NCBI GenBank assembly: GCA_002897615.1
Contig: BDTX01000003.1
Span: 1-64,000 of the forward strand
Direction: 5' to 3'
DNA: 64,000 bases
DNA from: a bacterium BMS3Bbin14
GTDB taxonomy: Bacteria; Desulfobacterota; Desulfobulbia; Desulfobulbales; Desulfobulbaceae
Below are positions 45,277-54,662 of the stretch, piece by piece. Below the pieces are notes generated by a model that was given only the letters and a program-made list of their open reading frames with translations, was not told the origin of the DNA and did not search any database. Position 1 is the stretch's first letter; every line of letters starts with the position of its first letter. Both the position numbers and the translations under genes were made by a program.

Positions 45277-46977
45277 ATGAAACCAGCCCCATCTTTTCTC
45301 GTCTACTGGCTGCTCGCATTGGCCATGTCGGCCCTGACAGCATGTTCACCGGCAGTAACCGAGACACGTTTCTCGCCGCTGCCGGTTAGCAATCGCTATG
45401 CGACCCTCCATTTTGATGACAAGAATAATGTCAAAATAGAATACACCAGCGTCGAACCGGAAGAGGTCCTGAAAGAGGAACTTTCGGCGCTGAAAAAGGT
45501 GGGTGACTGGGATGACGGCCACCAGCAGAAAGAAACGGCCGGTTCCCAAAAAATCACCTCTGATTTTCCGATTACCATCAACAAACAGGTCGAATTTTAC
45601 CTGGACCTGTTTCAAAACCGGCAGCGTCCCTACATTAAGCGCTGGCTGGCCCGGTCAACAAAGTACTTGCCCATGATCCGGGAGGAATTGCGGAAAGCCG
45701 GCCTGCCGCAGGATCTCGCCTACCTGGCCATGATCGAATCCGGCTTCAATCCGTTAGCCTACTCTCATGCCCACGCCGCCGGACTCTGGCAGTTTATCAG
45801 ATCCACCGGCCGCAACTACAACCTTCGTATCGACTCCTGGGTCGACGAACGACGGGCGCCGGAAAAAGCGACCAAATCAGCGGTGGCCTACCTGTCCAAC
45901 CTGTACGATCAATTCGGCTTCTGGTACCTGGCAGTTGCCGCCTATAATGCGGGTGAAGGAAAAATAAACCGGGCGATCAAAAAATACAAGACCAAGGATT
46001 TCTGGAAACTGGCCAGGAAGCCCTACCTGAACCTGGAAACCAAGCGCTACGTTCCCAAACTGATTGCCGCGATTCTCATCGCCAAGGACCCGCAGAAATA
46101 CGGCCTTACCAACATCAATTATCAGCCTCCCCTGCGGTACGATACCATCAAGGTACCGCCCCGCACCAACATCGGCGCCGTGGCCATGGCCTGCGATATC
46201 AGTACCGCGAAATTAAGAAAACTCAATAGCGCACTGCGGACCAATCTTACCCCGCCGGGGCGGCATGACTATACGCTGAAAATTCCGGCCGGGACCCATG
46301 ACCTGGTGGCGCAGAACCTGTCCCGGGTCTATCCGGTCGCCACGATTGCTTATAAAACCCATATCGTCCGCCGGGGCGACACCCTGACCCGCATCTGCCG
46401 GCGATACCGGCTGAACAAGACCATTCTGCTCAAAGCCAACAACCTGAGGACCGCCCGGCTCCATGCCGGCCAACATCTGCGCATCCCATACCGAAGCACC
46501 AGATACATCATGCTCAGAAAAGGCGAATCGCCGAAAAACTTTTTTGCCCGGTCCGCCGGCGGAGAGGGGCCGATTCTGCATCAAATCAAGCCGGGAGAAA
46601 CCCTGAGCGGTATCGCCAGACGCTACCGCGTATCCGTGGAAATTATCATGCGGTGGAACAACCTGCAAAGTGCCGGCCGGATCAGGGCCGGACAGCAGCT
46701 TGCCCTTTACCTGTTCCGCCCCGGTCAAAACCAGGCCGCAGTTGCAGCTCTTGCGCCTCAGCATCCGGGCACTCCGACCCTGGCTGACGTCAACAAACAA
46801 AAAACAACCTCGACGGCCGACGAGACCGCCCTGGTCTACTACCGGGTCCAGCGCGGCGACACGCTCTGGAACATTGCCCAGAAATTCCGGATCTCAACCG
46901 GGAATATCCGGGAATGGAATAATCTGACCTCCAACATGATCCATCCGGGGAGGCGCCTGGTCGTGGGCAAAGGATAG
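45277..46977 (+). CDS. MltD-like lytic transglycosylase with LysM repeats
   Basis: The 566-residue lipoprotein has a signal peptide ending MSALTAC, an SLT domain with the catalytic Glu in AMIESGFNP, the GLWQFIRSTGRNYNL and AYNAGEGKINRA motifs, and three C-terminal LysM repeats (HIVRRGDTLTRICRRY, HQIKPGETLSGIARRY, YRVQRGDTLWNIAQKF). It cleaves peptidoglycan in the periplasm. ATG 45277 and GTG 45271 are both possible starts. Confidence 0.93.
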   Translation: MKPAPSFLVYWLLALAMSALTACSPAVTETRFSPLPVSNRYATLHFDDKNNVKIEYTSVEPEEVLKEELSALKKVGDWDDGHQQKETAGSQKITSDFPITINKQVEFYLDLFQNRQRPYIKRWLARSTKYLPMIREELRKAGLPQDLAYLAMIESGFNPLAYSHAHAAGLWQFIRSTGRNYNLRIDSWVDERRAPEKATKSAVAYLSNLYDQFGFWYLAVAAYNAGEGKINRAIKKYKTKDFWKLARKPYLNLETKRYVPKLIAAILIAKDPQKYGLTNINYQPPLRYDTIKVPPRTNIGAVAMACDISTAKLRKLNSALRTNLTPPGRHDYTLKIPAGTHDLVAQNLSRVYPVATIAYKTHIVRRGDTLTRICRRYRLNKTILLKANNLRTARLHAGQHLRIPYRSTRYIMLRKGESPKNFFARSAGGEGPILHQIKPGETLSGIARRYRVSVEIIMRWNNLQSAGRIRAGQQLALYLFRPGQNQAAVAALAPQHPGTPTLADVNKQKTTSTADETALVYYRVQRGDTLWNIAQKFRISTGNIREWNNLTSNMIHPGRRLVVGKG

Positions 46978-47180
46978 ACCGGCCGGCAGAGTCCAGCCAG
47001 CGTTCCCGTGCTTCGCCGCTATATGCCTTTCTCTGCGTCATTCTCCTCATCTATCTGCTTGCGGCGCCTTTCTTTCCTGTTCTCTCTTTACTATTAGCAA
47101 ATTCATGGCTATTGTCTGTCGCATTCATCCCCGAAGCAGGGGACATTCTGCCGGCGGTTGACAATCGTCGATGACGAAAA

Positions 47181-47399
47181 CCTGAATCCGTAACGGCTTG
47201 AGGTGATATTCCATGCAACACATGAGATTTATTATATCATTTACCAATGAACGTGCTTCCTGATCTTCACTGCGCCGGACTGCGGGGCACCCGATAACGG
47301 CGTAGCTGCTGCGTTGGCAACTCGTTGATATCACACTATGATAATCAACATCGTTGCCGCCTTACATCTGCACCGTTTTCGAACGCTCACGGATCCAGG
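47181..47399 (-). repeat. Family A repeat, full length (219 bp), minus orientation
   Basis: It runs from CCTGAATCCGTAACGGCTTG to CGCTCACGGATCCAGG, so the motif order is the reverse of the copy at 45009. The gap 46978-47480 holds this and no gene. Confidence 0.88.
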
Positions 47400-47480
47400 G
47401 AAAAAACAACATTTCGACAGCGCTGGCCCGAATTTTTCCGACAGGGTGCTGGCGATTTCTATTATTCACATTGAGCGAAG

Positions 47481-48677
47481 ATGACAGAGACACCATTCCC
47501 CGGCCACGATTACTCCGATGATGTCGCCGTAATCAGGATCGGCGACAAAACCATCCTTCTCATAGGCACGGCCCACATCTCCCGGCGCTCAACCGATTTG
47601 GTCCGACAGGTCATTGAGCAGGAACGTCCGGACTCCGTCTGTATCGAACTGGACGAAAAACGTTACCTGGCCCTTTCCAGACAACAGCGCTGGGAGAACC
47701 TGGACTTCAAGGAGATCGTCCGCAACAAGCAACTCTCCACCCTGCTGGTGAACCTCATTCTCGCCTCTTATCAGAAAAAACTCGGCGGCCAGCTGGGGAT
47801 CATGCCGGGGACCGAATTGCTGACGGCGGCAAAGGTTGCCGAAAAACACGGCATTGCCATCAATCTCTGCGACCGGGATGTCCGGATTACCCTGCGCCGG
47901 GCCTGGCATGCCACCTCCTGGTGGAAAAAAGGCTATCTGCTGGCCACCCTGATAGCCAGCCTGTTTGACACTACCGAACTTGACGAGGAGAAGCTGGCCG
48001 AGCTGCGCAACGAGGATGTGCTCTCCGAGCTGATGAATGAAATCGGCCATGCCCTGCCCGAGGCGAAACAGGTGCTTATTGACGAGCGCGACATCTACAT
48101 GGCGGAAAAGATCAAGGCCGCGCCGGGCAAGAGGCTGGTGGCGGTGGTGGGGGCCGGCCACATGCAAGGTATCCGCAAGGTCATCACCGGGGACAACCGG
48201 GCGCAACTCACGGAAATGGAGAAAATTCCACCGGTTTCCAAGGCCTGGAAAATTATCGGCTGGGCGATCCCGGCAGCCATTCTCCTGTCCCTGGTCCTCA
48301 TCGGCGTCCGGCAAGGCGCCGGCCAGGCCGGGTCCGACCTGGGTTACTGGATCCTGGCCAACGGTATTCCCACGGCCATCGGGGCCATGATCGCCTGGGC
48401 GAACCCGGCCACAATTCTCTCAGCCTTTGTCGCGGCACCGATTACCAGCCTCACTCCGGTGATCGGCGCCGGTTACGTAACCGCCTTTGTCCAGGTCATG
48501 ACCCGGCCGCCGGTGGTCAGGGAATTTGAATCCGTCAGCGTCGATATCGCCTCGGTGCGGGGCTGGTGGCGGAACAAACTGTTGCGCGTATTTTTGGTTT
48601 TCATCCTCACCGGCTTCGGCTCCATGCTTGGCACCTGGGTCGGCGGTTATCACATTTTCACCAATCTGTTCAGTTAG
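47481..48677 (+). CDS. TraB/PrgY-family membrane protein
   Basis: The 398-residue protein has GTAHISRRS near 31-39, ELDEKRYLAL, and GAGHMQGI near 227-234, the signature of the TraB family. Its C-terminal half has four hydrophobic stretches (WAIPAAILLSLVLIGV, IPTAIGAMIAWANPA, ILSAFVAAPITSLTPV, FLVFILTGFGSMLGTW). PrgY/TraB proteins are thought to bind or destroy peptide pheromones in Enterococcus; a wider role is unclear. Confidence 0.85.
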   Translation: MTETPFPGHDYSDDVAVIRIGDKTILLIGTAHISRRSTDLVRQVIEQERPDSVCIELDEKRYLALSRQQRWENLDFKEIVRNKQLSTLLVNLILASYQKKLGGQLGIMPGTELLTAAKVAEKHGIAINLCDRDVRITLRRAWHATSWWKKGYLLATLIASLFDTTELDEEKLAELRNEDVLSELMNEIGHALPEAKQVLIDERDIYMAEKIKAAPGKRLVAVVGAGHMQGIRKVITGDNRAQLTEMEKIPPVSKAWKIIGWAIPAAILLSLVLIGVRQGAGQAGSDLGYWILANGIPTAIGAMIAWANPATILSAFVAAPITSLTPVIGAGYVTAFVQVMTRPPVVREFESVSVDIASVRGWWRNKLLRVFLVFILTGFGSMLGTWVGGYHIFTNLFS

Positions 48678-48682
48678 GAACC

Positions 48683-49012
48683 ATGAAAAAAAAAGGAAAG
48701 AACAAGGTCACACTCAACGGCAGTCAGAAACGATATCTGCGCGGCCTCGGCCATCATCTGGAGCAAATGGTTATAATCGGCCGGGAAGGGTTATCGGAGA
48801 CGCTGGTTCAATCAACCGGTGACGTTCTCAAGGCCCGCGAGCTGATCAAGGTCAAGCTGGGCCAGAACTGCCCGCTGGACAAAAAAGAGGCGGCCAACCG
48901 GCTGGCCGAGCAAACCGATTCGTGCCTGGTGCAGCTCATCGGCAAGACTATCCTGCTCTACCGCCCCAACCAGGACCTGGCCAAGGAGCAGCGCATCCGG
49001 CTGCCGCGCTGA
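48683..49012 (+). CDS. YhbY-like RNA-binding (CRM domain) protein
   Basis: The 109-residue protein has KRYLRGLGHHLEQMVIIGREGL, VLKARELIKVKLG and LVQLIGKTILLYRPN. This is the CRM domain of YhbY, a 50S-assembly factor. AGGAACC precedes ATG 48683. It starts only 5 nt after the TraB-like gene, so they form an operon. Confidence 0.92.
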   Translation: MKKKGKNKVTLNGSQKRYLRGLGHHLEQMVIIGREGLSETLVQSTGDVLKARELIKVKLGQNCPLDKKEAANRLAEQTDSCLVQLIGKTILLYRPNQDLAKEQRIRLPR

Positions 49013-49126
49013 TCACTCCGGTCGGTTACCTTGATAAACTCCTCATCATGCCGCAGGAGAAGAAAGATGCAGGAAATCGGCGGATAAATACGGCACAACT
49101 CATGCCGGCATGATAAAATAAAATGA

Positions 49127-49244
49127 GTTATCGGGCGGACCGCAGTCCGGCGCGGTAAAGACCAGAAAATGTGTCTATTCGACAACAATGCAATAAATTC
49201 CAGATATTGCATGGAATATCGCCTCAAGCCGTCACGGATTCCGG
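49127..49244 (+). repeat. Family A repeat, short form lacking a left end
   Basis: The short-form boundary GTTATCGGGCGGACCGCAG is preceded by ATGA instead of CCTGAATCC. The right end AGCCGTCACGGATTCCGG is complete. Confidence 0.75.
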
Positions 49245-49285
49245 TAGATTAAAAAACCAACTCAAAAAACAGCGGGAGAGAGATC

Positions 49286-49489
49286 ATGGGAGAGGTGCAA
49301 GCAGTTCCAGGCCTGTCGGCCAACCTGAAAAAAGCCGTCCTCTGGCTCGGCGAAACAGCCAGCCAGCATCCGGAACGCCAACGAGCGGATATAGTCAGAG
49401 AGGCCCAGCTGCGTTTTGACCTGACCCCGCGTGAATGTGAATTTCTGAACAGCAATTTCAACAAAATAACCAGCGACGAGCCCCGCTAA
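49286..49489 (+). CDS. Small hypothetical protein
   Basis: The 67-residue product (MGEVQAVPGLSANLKKAVLW ... QRADIVREAQLRFDLTPREC) is helical and has no family I recognise. GGGAGAGA lies 6-8 nt before the ATG, which supports it as coding. It ends 4 nt inside the divergent kinase gene end (convergent overlap). Confidence 0.5.
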   Translation: MGEVQAVPGLSANLKKAVLWLGETASQHPERQRADIVREAQLRFDLTPRECEFLNSNFNKITSDEPR

Positions 49490-51348
49490 CCAGCGTCTTC
49501 CCCGCCGGTCTCGTCGTACCGGGGCAACTCGACAATGACCGTTGTCCCCTGCCCCTCGATGCTGTCGATTCTGATTGTGCCGCCATGGTCGCTGATGATC
49601 TTCTGGGAAATGGCCAGACCGATCCCGGTCCCTCCCGGTTTGGTGGTGAAATAGGGATAAAAGACCTGGGACAGGTTCTCTTCGGCGATACCGCAGCCGG
49701 TATCCCTGACGGTCACGATCACGGTTGCTTCGTTGGGGCTGTTTTCCGCGGTCATCCACAGGGTCCCGCCTTTCTCCATCGACTGGAGCGCATTGAGCAG
49801 GATATTGATAAAGACCTGGTTCAACCGGTCGCGGTCGGCGGCAACCGGCAGCAGATTATCGGCAACCTGCAGCCGCAGTTCAATGTCAGTGCTTTGCGCG
49901 TCCGAGGAAACAAGGCGCATCACTTCCGCAAGAAGCTCTCCGAGATCGGTGCGGCGGACATCAAGAGGAGCCGGCCGGGTAAAACTGAGCAATTCCGAGA
50001 CCGTTCGGTTCATCCGTTCCACTTCCTGAATCAATAACCCAGCCGTTTCACTTTCACGGCTGCCATCGGCAAATTTTCCCTTGAGCAGCAGGGCCAGTCC
50101 CTTGATGGAGCTTAAGGGATTGCGGACCTCATGGGCCACGCCGGCAGCCATCCTGCCCACGGCCGCCAGCCGTTCATTCTCGCGCATCTTCTTTTCCAGG
50201 CCCTTTAATTCGGTCAGGTTGGACAGCAGCAGGACCTGTCCCATATACTTCGATTCATTGTCACGAACCGCCATGATGTAGCAGAGAAAAAACTCCTTTC
50301 TGCCCGCAACGGCAACCGTAATTTCCTTCTCCAATCCCTCCGGCAGGCCCTCTCCTGACCCCGTCAATTCCGCACCGGAGAAAAAAACGGCAAATTCCGG
50401 CGGCAGCACGTTTTGGGGCAACCGGCCGGAGGCCTGCTTCCAGGTTATTCCCGTCATCTCACCGGCAGCCCGGTTCCAGGTTGTAACCCTGCCTTCCCTG
50501 TCGGTGGCGATGATGCCCACCGGGAGCTTGGCAATCAAAATACCGGTGAAGGCCTTGATATCACCAAGGGTCTTCTGCGACACCCGGTATCCCTGCACTG
50601 CGGCGAGGGAGAGCCAGCCGCCCACGCCGACAAGCAGCATGGCCAGGGAAAGAATCAGGGCCTGGAGCTCGAGACGTTTGAGCGAGCGGTCATAACCACT
50701 CATATCCAGGCCGACCAGCATGTAATATTTGCGATGCAGATCAGGCCCGCCCTGTGGCCTGAATCTAAAAACCGGGCCGGACGAAAGTCCGCCTAAAAAC
50801 GCTATCCCGCCCTGTGGCCTTTTCCACGATCGGCGAAAAACGCCCTGCAGGGCCGGACGATAAGGCTCGAAAATCCGGGCGGCCTCAAAATACCGCCCGC
50901 TCTTCTTGCCCCCGGTAAACCTGTAAACCAGATTGGACACCCCGCCGTGATCAAGTTCGAGCTGCGACAGCAGGGAAATGTTCAGAGTCTTGCCGATGTC
51001 TTTTTCGTTATTATGGGCAATGACCTTACCCCGGTCATCAACAACGGTAAGGAAGAGGACAACGGGGTCCTCGGCCACATGATTGATCATGCGCTGGACA
51101 TATTCGTTCCAGGGGTCGAGATTCCAGACCCCTCGCCGCACGTCCAGGAGATATGCGGCCCTGGCGCCGGAATTAACAACACGTATCAGGGTGGCGGCCT
51201 TTTCTATCATGGCCTCGGTCATGAGCTGCTTTTCCCGCCGGATGTTGCTCATTGCAAACGTCACCACGATCACCACCAGCAAACCGGCAGCCGCAGCCAA
51301 CAGCCAGGGAGAAACATAAAAAAACCTGGGACGCGGTAGTAATTTCAT
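49486..51348 (-). CDS. ZraS-like membrane sensor histidine kinase
   Basis: The 620-residue protein has an N-terminal membrane segment (WLLAAAAGLLVVIVVTFAM), a periplasmic sensor part to about 260, a second segment (LILSLAMLLVGVGGWLSL), a PAS domain (IIATDREGRVTTWN), H406 in AAGVAHEVRNPLSSIKG, and GGTGIGLAISQKI in the ATPase. It resembles NtrB/ZraS-type kinases that pair with sigma-54 activators. No response regulator is encoded in this window. Confidence 0.88.
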   Translation of the reverse strand: MKLLPRPRFFYVSPWLLAAAAGLLVVIVVTFAMSNIRREKQLMTEAMIEKAATLIRVVNSGARAAYLLDVRRGVWNLDPWNEYVQRMINHVAEDPVVLFLTVVDDRGKVIAHNNEKDIGKTLNISLLSQLELDHGGVSNLVYRFTGGKKSGRYFEAARIFEPYRPALQGVFRRSWKRPQGGIAFLGGLSSGPVFRFRPQGGPDLHRKYYMLVGLDMSGYDRSLKRLELQALILSLAMLLVGVGGWLSLAAVQGYRVSQKTLGDIKAFTGILIAKLPVGIIATDREGRVTTWNRAAGEMTGITWKQASGRLPQNVLPPEFAVFFSGAELTGSGEGLPEGLEKEITVAVAGRKEFFLCYIMAVRDNESKYMGQVLLLSNLTELKGLEKKMRENERLAAVGRMAAGVAHEVRNPLSSIKGLALLLKGKFADGSRESETAGLLIQEVERMNRTVSELLSFTRPAPLDVRRTDLGELLAEVMRLVSSDAQSTDIELRLQVADNLLPVAADRDRLNQVFINILLNALQSMEKGGTLWMTAENSPNEATVIVTVRDTGCGIAEENLSQVFYPYFTTKPGGTGIGLAISQKIISDHGGTIRIDSIEGQGTTVIVELPRYDETGGEDAG

Positions 51349-51615
51349 CGTTGATCACCCATCATGCTCTTTTTCTTGCAAAAAACACACCTAAACCGGG
51401 ATACCGGCGCAATGGCAGGCCGGCAGCCGCCCGCCTTCCCTGCCGGCTCCTTGCCGGAATCAAGGGAACGGGTAGAAATTACCCATTGGCGCTAACAGCC
51501 TGGATACTTTTTATCCAGCAACCGCCGGTCTGCAGCTGTTTTCTGTTCGCCGGCGCCAGGCAATGTATTTATTTTTCATAATAAATAAAAATAGTTATAA
51601 ATAAAAAAATAATTA

Positions 51616-51631
51616 TGGCATGATTTTAGCT
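51616..51631 (+). promoter_or_regulatory. Sigma-54 promoter of the ZraP-like gene
   Basis: TGGCATGATTTTAGCT has GG at -24 (51617-51618) and GC at -12 (51629-51630), exactly 12 nt apart as sigma-54 requires. The transcription start should fall near 51642, 39 nt before the ATG. The upstream 60 bp are very AT-rich. Confidence 0.6.
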
Positions 51632-51680
51632 ATAGTTTCAGGCAACAGGCAAACAAAAAAACAACTCAAGGAAGACAACC

Positions 51681-52139
51681 ATGATACGTGGAAATAAAAA
51701 AAAAATAATCCTGGGGGTTGTTATTGTCGGGACCATAGCCATAACAGGCATGCAGGCCGCAGGTGCCGATCCCGCGGGGCCAAATTCTGTAGGACCGGGG
51801 CCACAGCATGGTCAACTCTACAATCAACATTATAAATCCCTTGGTCCGGCCGCCATCGAAGCACGCAACAAATTTCTCGATGCAACCACATCGATCCGCA
51901 GAAAGATGGCCGTGAAGCGGGCTGAAAGACGAGCCATGATGGCCAGCAGCATTCCAAATGCCAAGCGGGTAGGCAAGCTTTCCGGCGAGCTTTTTGACCT
52001 GCGGGAACAACTGCGCGCCAAAGCTCGGGAAAGCGGTCTTGGTGTTTCAGGACTCATGGGTATGATGCATATGATGGGCATGGGAGGCCGTTGCGGCCAA
52101 AAACCGGGTCCGGGCCGAAATTTTCGTGGACCAAGATAA
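51681..52139 (+). CDS. ZraP-like periplasmic metal-binding protein
   Basis: The 152-residue protein has a signal peptide (ILGVVIVGTIAITGMQAAG), a helical segment with KSLGPAAIEARNKFLDATTS, and a Met/His-rich end (MGMMHMMGMGGRCG) that may bind metal. It fits the ZraP/CpxP-type periplasmic sensor. It is divergent from the ZraS-like kinase and has a sigma-54 promoter, as in E. coli zraP. Confidence 0.75.
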   Translation: MIRGNKKKIILGVVIVGTIAITGMQAAGADPAGPNSVGPGPQHGQLYNQHYKSLGPAAIEARNKFLDATTSIRRKMAVKRAERRAMMASSIPNAKRVGKLSGELFDLREQLRAKARESGLGVSGLMGMMHMMGMGGRCGQKPGPGRNFRGPR

Positions 52140-52206
52140 ACACAAACAAGACTATTCAAGCGTTTAACGCTTTTCCTATATATATTTTTTGTATCTCTCC
52201 TCCTCG

Positions 52207-52253
52207 CCCTGGCAGGTTCCCCTCCTTTTACCTGTCAGGGCATCCTTTTTTTT
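52207..52253 (+). terminator. Rho-independent terminator after the ZraP-like gene
   Basis: CCCTGGCAGGT (52207-52217) and ACCTGTCAGGG (52230-52240) form an 11-bp stem with one G-U pair, followed by a T-run at 52246-52253. Confidence 0.8.
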
Positions 52254-52507
52254 ACTCAAACCGTCAAAAAAAAGCCCCGGATTTACAGACCGTCGGTGAA
52301 CGATTACGGCTGGATTGCGTTGAGCCGATTGATCAGCCCTCACAAGGATGTGGTTCTTTGCCGACAATGGGCAATGATCAACTTTGCGAAAAAAGGCCTG
52401 CAGTCTGGAGAAATCTTATGGCGCAACAGAAAAAATCTCTCATATTCGTCAGCAATAACACCATGTTCTGACTTCTTTTGCAAGATCAGCAAAAACGCTA
52501 AAAAAAA
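52254..52507. other. Unassigned intergenic stretch
   Basis: I see no gene I trust. A plus-strand open frame of 79 codons from 52296 has no ribosome site and no recognisable domain. The segment around 52300-52340 contains GGCTGGATTGCGTTGAGCC and could fold, but no known RNA matches. Confidence 0.4.
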
Positions 52508-52536
52508 TTGCATCAACCGAATAAATACAATATAAT
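52508..52536 (+). promoter_or_regulatory. Sigma-70 promoter before the EPS-locus gene
   Basis: TTGCAT (52508-52513), a 17-nt spacer and TATAAT (52531-52536). Expected start near 52543, about 45 nt before the ATG at 52587. Confidence 0.65.
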
Positions 52537-52586
52537 GAATAAGAAATAAAAAATTTCAGATGTCATCCGGGGTAATGGAGAAAAAA

Positions 52587-53318
52587 ATGAAGAGTCTGAG
52601 AATCACAACTCTGCTGATTGCGGCCGCAATGATGGCCGGCGTCAGCACTGCGGGTGCGGCCACGGAAGGACGTATTATTCCCACCAACAGGGTCTCTCTG
52701 GAAAAGAACGGTTCCGTGATCGCGAACTTGACCAGCCAGGCCCCTGTTGATGAAAATGCGCTTATCATCTGCCACGGCACCTGTATGGTCAAGCTGCGGG
52801 GAGTTTCCCTTGTTGCCATGGACAAGACCGAATTCGCCGTCAAACAGATCGGCAACTTCATGAACATCTACGTCAAACAAGGCAAAGTCAATTTTATCAT
52901 TACCGATACCTCCCGGCAGTTCGCCTTTTATGTTCCTGACGGCCGTTATATCAAAACAGAGGGGTTTGTTATCCCCGCCTCCACCGACAACGCCGTCAAG
53001 GGTTATATTGATGTTACCGGCAAGGCCACGGCAATCGGCATGGATCGGGGCGGCATGGTTGTGCAGACTATGAACGGCCGGCAGATGATCAGCCAGGGCC
53101 ATGCCATTCAACTGGCGATGGCGGAAGTTCCCGCGGCAGCGCCAACACAGGGCGCAGCTGGTGCTGGCAGCACTGGCGCTGCCAGCTTGGCAGGTGTCTT
53201 CAGTCACGCTACGCTGGGCACGGTAGTCGCCGGTGTTGCCACCGCCGCATGGGGTGTGGGGTTGCTGACAACTATTAATAACAGCGGGGTTAAAACGCCT
53301 GCCAGCCCCAATCGATAA
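52587..53318 (+). CDS. Secreted protein with FecR-like beta region
   Basis: The 243-residue product has a signal peptide ending STAGAAT, a beta-rich part (GSVIANLTSQAPVDENAL, IICHGTCMVKLRG, IGNFMNIYVKQGKVNFII) that resembles FecR/cell-surface iron-regulator-like domains, and an Ala/Gly-rich C-terminus with a hydrophobic stretch (TLGTVVAGVATAAWGVGLL). ATG 52587 has GGAG 7 nt upstream. It leads the exopolysaccharide locus. Confidence 0.65.
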   Translation: MKSLRITTLLIAAAMMAGVSTAGAATEGRIIPTNRVSLEKNGSVIANLTSQAPVDENALIICHGTCMVKLRGVSLVAMDKTEFAVKQIGNFMNIYVKQGKVNFIITDTSRQFAFYVPDGRYIKTEGFVIPASTDNAVKGYIDVTGKATAIGMDRGGMVVQTMNGRQMISQGHAIQLAMAEVPAAAPTQGAAGAGSTGAASLAGVFSHATLGTVVAGVATAAWGVGLLTTINNSGVKTPASPNR

Positions 53319-53420
53319 AGGATTGCAGTAACAACCACGGCAGGTAGCCCGGCAACGGCGGGGCAACTCTGTCCGCTGGCCGGATCAAAACGGTTTAATT
53401 TCATTTTCTTATATTCGGCA

Positions 53421-53451
53421 AGAGACGGAATTTTTATTCCGTCTCTTTTTT
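53421..53451 (+). terminator. Rho-independent terminator
   Basis: An 11-bp perfect stem AGAGACGGAAT and ATTCCGTCTCT with a short loop of T, followed by T-run. It ends 120 nt before the Wza gene, which therefore needs its own promoter. Confidence 0.9.
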
Positions 53452-53571
53452 ATTTCAAGGGAGAAAACCTTGCCCTCCCGGCGTGGGAATGGTAAGCGAA
53501 GCAAGGACTCGTAAACTCAATTCCATCTTTCTTTGGGGAGATGGATTCATTTGTATTGAGGCATTCGGACA

Positions 53572-54633
53572 ATGTACAGAACTCTTCTCCTGATCTTTAT
53601 CTTTATCTTTTCCCTCATCTCGGCAGGCTGTACCCGGCAGCAGTTAACGCCAACCACTACGCTCGCTAAATTCCAGGAAGAAACCGCCGCCTCGCACATA
53701 AGTAACAACCATACACCGTATTCCCAGGGAACGCTGACCCCGGCCCAGTCCTTAGCTGACGACGACTATATCAGTGATTATATCCTGGGCCCCGGAGATC
53801 TCATTTCGGTCAAGGTTTTCGAGACATCTGATTTAAATACCGAAACGAGAATCAATTCACGCGGCGATATCACCATGCCCTTATTGGGGAACATCCATAT
53901 ACAAGACCTGACGGCGCGCGAGGCTGAACAGAAAATCGAACAGGCCCTGACTAAAAATTACATGAAGGTGGCCCATGTCACCCTTTTTGTCAAAGAACGA
54001 ATGGACCAGAATGTAACGGTTGTCGGAGCGGTCAAGCACCCGGGCACCTTTGAAATGCCGGCGAGGAAAAGACTCATGGCCTGCATCGCCATGGCCGGCG
54101 GCCTGACCGATTCAGCCGGAGACACCTGCTACGTCACCAGAAAAAACAATCGAACTCACACCAGCAAGGTCTTCCTGGTAGATTTGAACCAGCTCATCAA
54201 CAACGGCCAGGTGAGCATGGACATCCTTATTCACCGCAGTGATATCATTTTTGTTCCGCGAAGCAACATGGTCCAGGTTGACGGGGCGGTAAGAAAGCCC
54301 GGCGCCTACAAGATCGACGGCGAGATGACCATCGACGGAGCCTTGGCTGCGGCCGGCGGGCTTGCCATGTATGCCGATGCGAATGACATCAAACTGATCA
54401 GGAAAAAGAAAGACGGCACGCGCGAGATCCTGCAGCTCAGCATGAAGGATATTATTGCCATGAAGAAAAATCAGAATACAAGTATCAAAAACGGCCCGTG
54501 GCACAACCTGTTGCTGCAAAACGGCGATGTTATCTTTGCCGAGGCCAGCGGTTCGAGAACATTCTACAGCGGGGTCGGTTTCAGCCTTGGCTTCCTGGGA
54601 ACAGGCATAAGTTACAAGGCTCCGCGGTATTAA
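53572..54633 (+). CDS. Wza-like polysaccharide export lipoprotein
   Basis: The 353-residue protein has a lipoprotein signal (SLISAGC), the PES domain (YILGPGDLISVKVFETSDL) and SLBB-type repeats (TVVGAVKHPGTFEM, VQVDGAVRKPGAYKIDGE). It forms the outer-membrane channel for exopolysaccharide. Confidence 0.92.
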   Translation: MYRTLLLIFIFIFSLISAGCTRQQLTPTTTLAKFQEETAASHISNNHTPYSQGTLTPAQSLADDDYISDYILGPGDLISVKVFETSDLNTETRINSRGDITMPLLGNIHIQDLTAREAEQKIEQALTKNYMKVAHVTLFVKERMDQNVTVVGAVKHPGTFEMPARKRLMACIAMAGGLTDSAGDTCYVTRKNNRTHTSKVFLVDLNQLINNGQVSMDILIHRSDIIFVPRSNMVQVDGAVRKPGAYKIDGEMTIDGALAAAGGLAMYADANDIKLIRKKKDGTREILQLSMKDIIAMKKNQNTSIKNGPWHNLLLQNGDVIFAEASGSRTFYSGVGFSLGFLGTGISYKAPRY

Positions 54634-54662
54634 ACAAGCAACCGCCTGCCGTCACTTAATCC

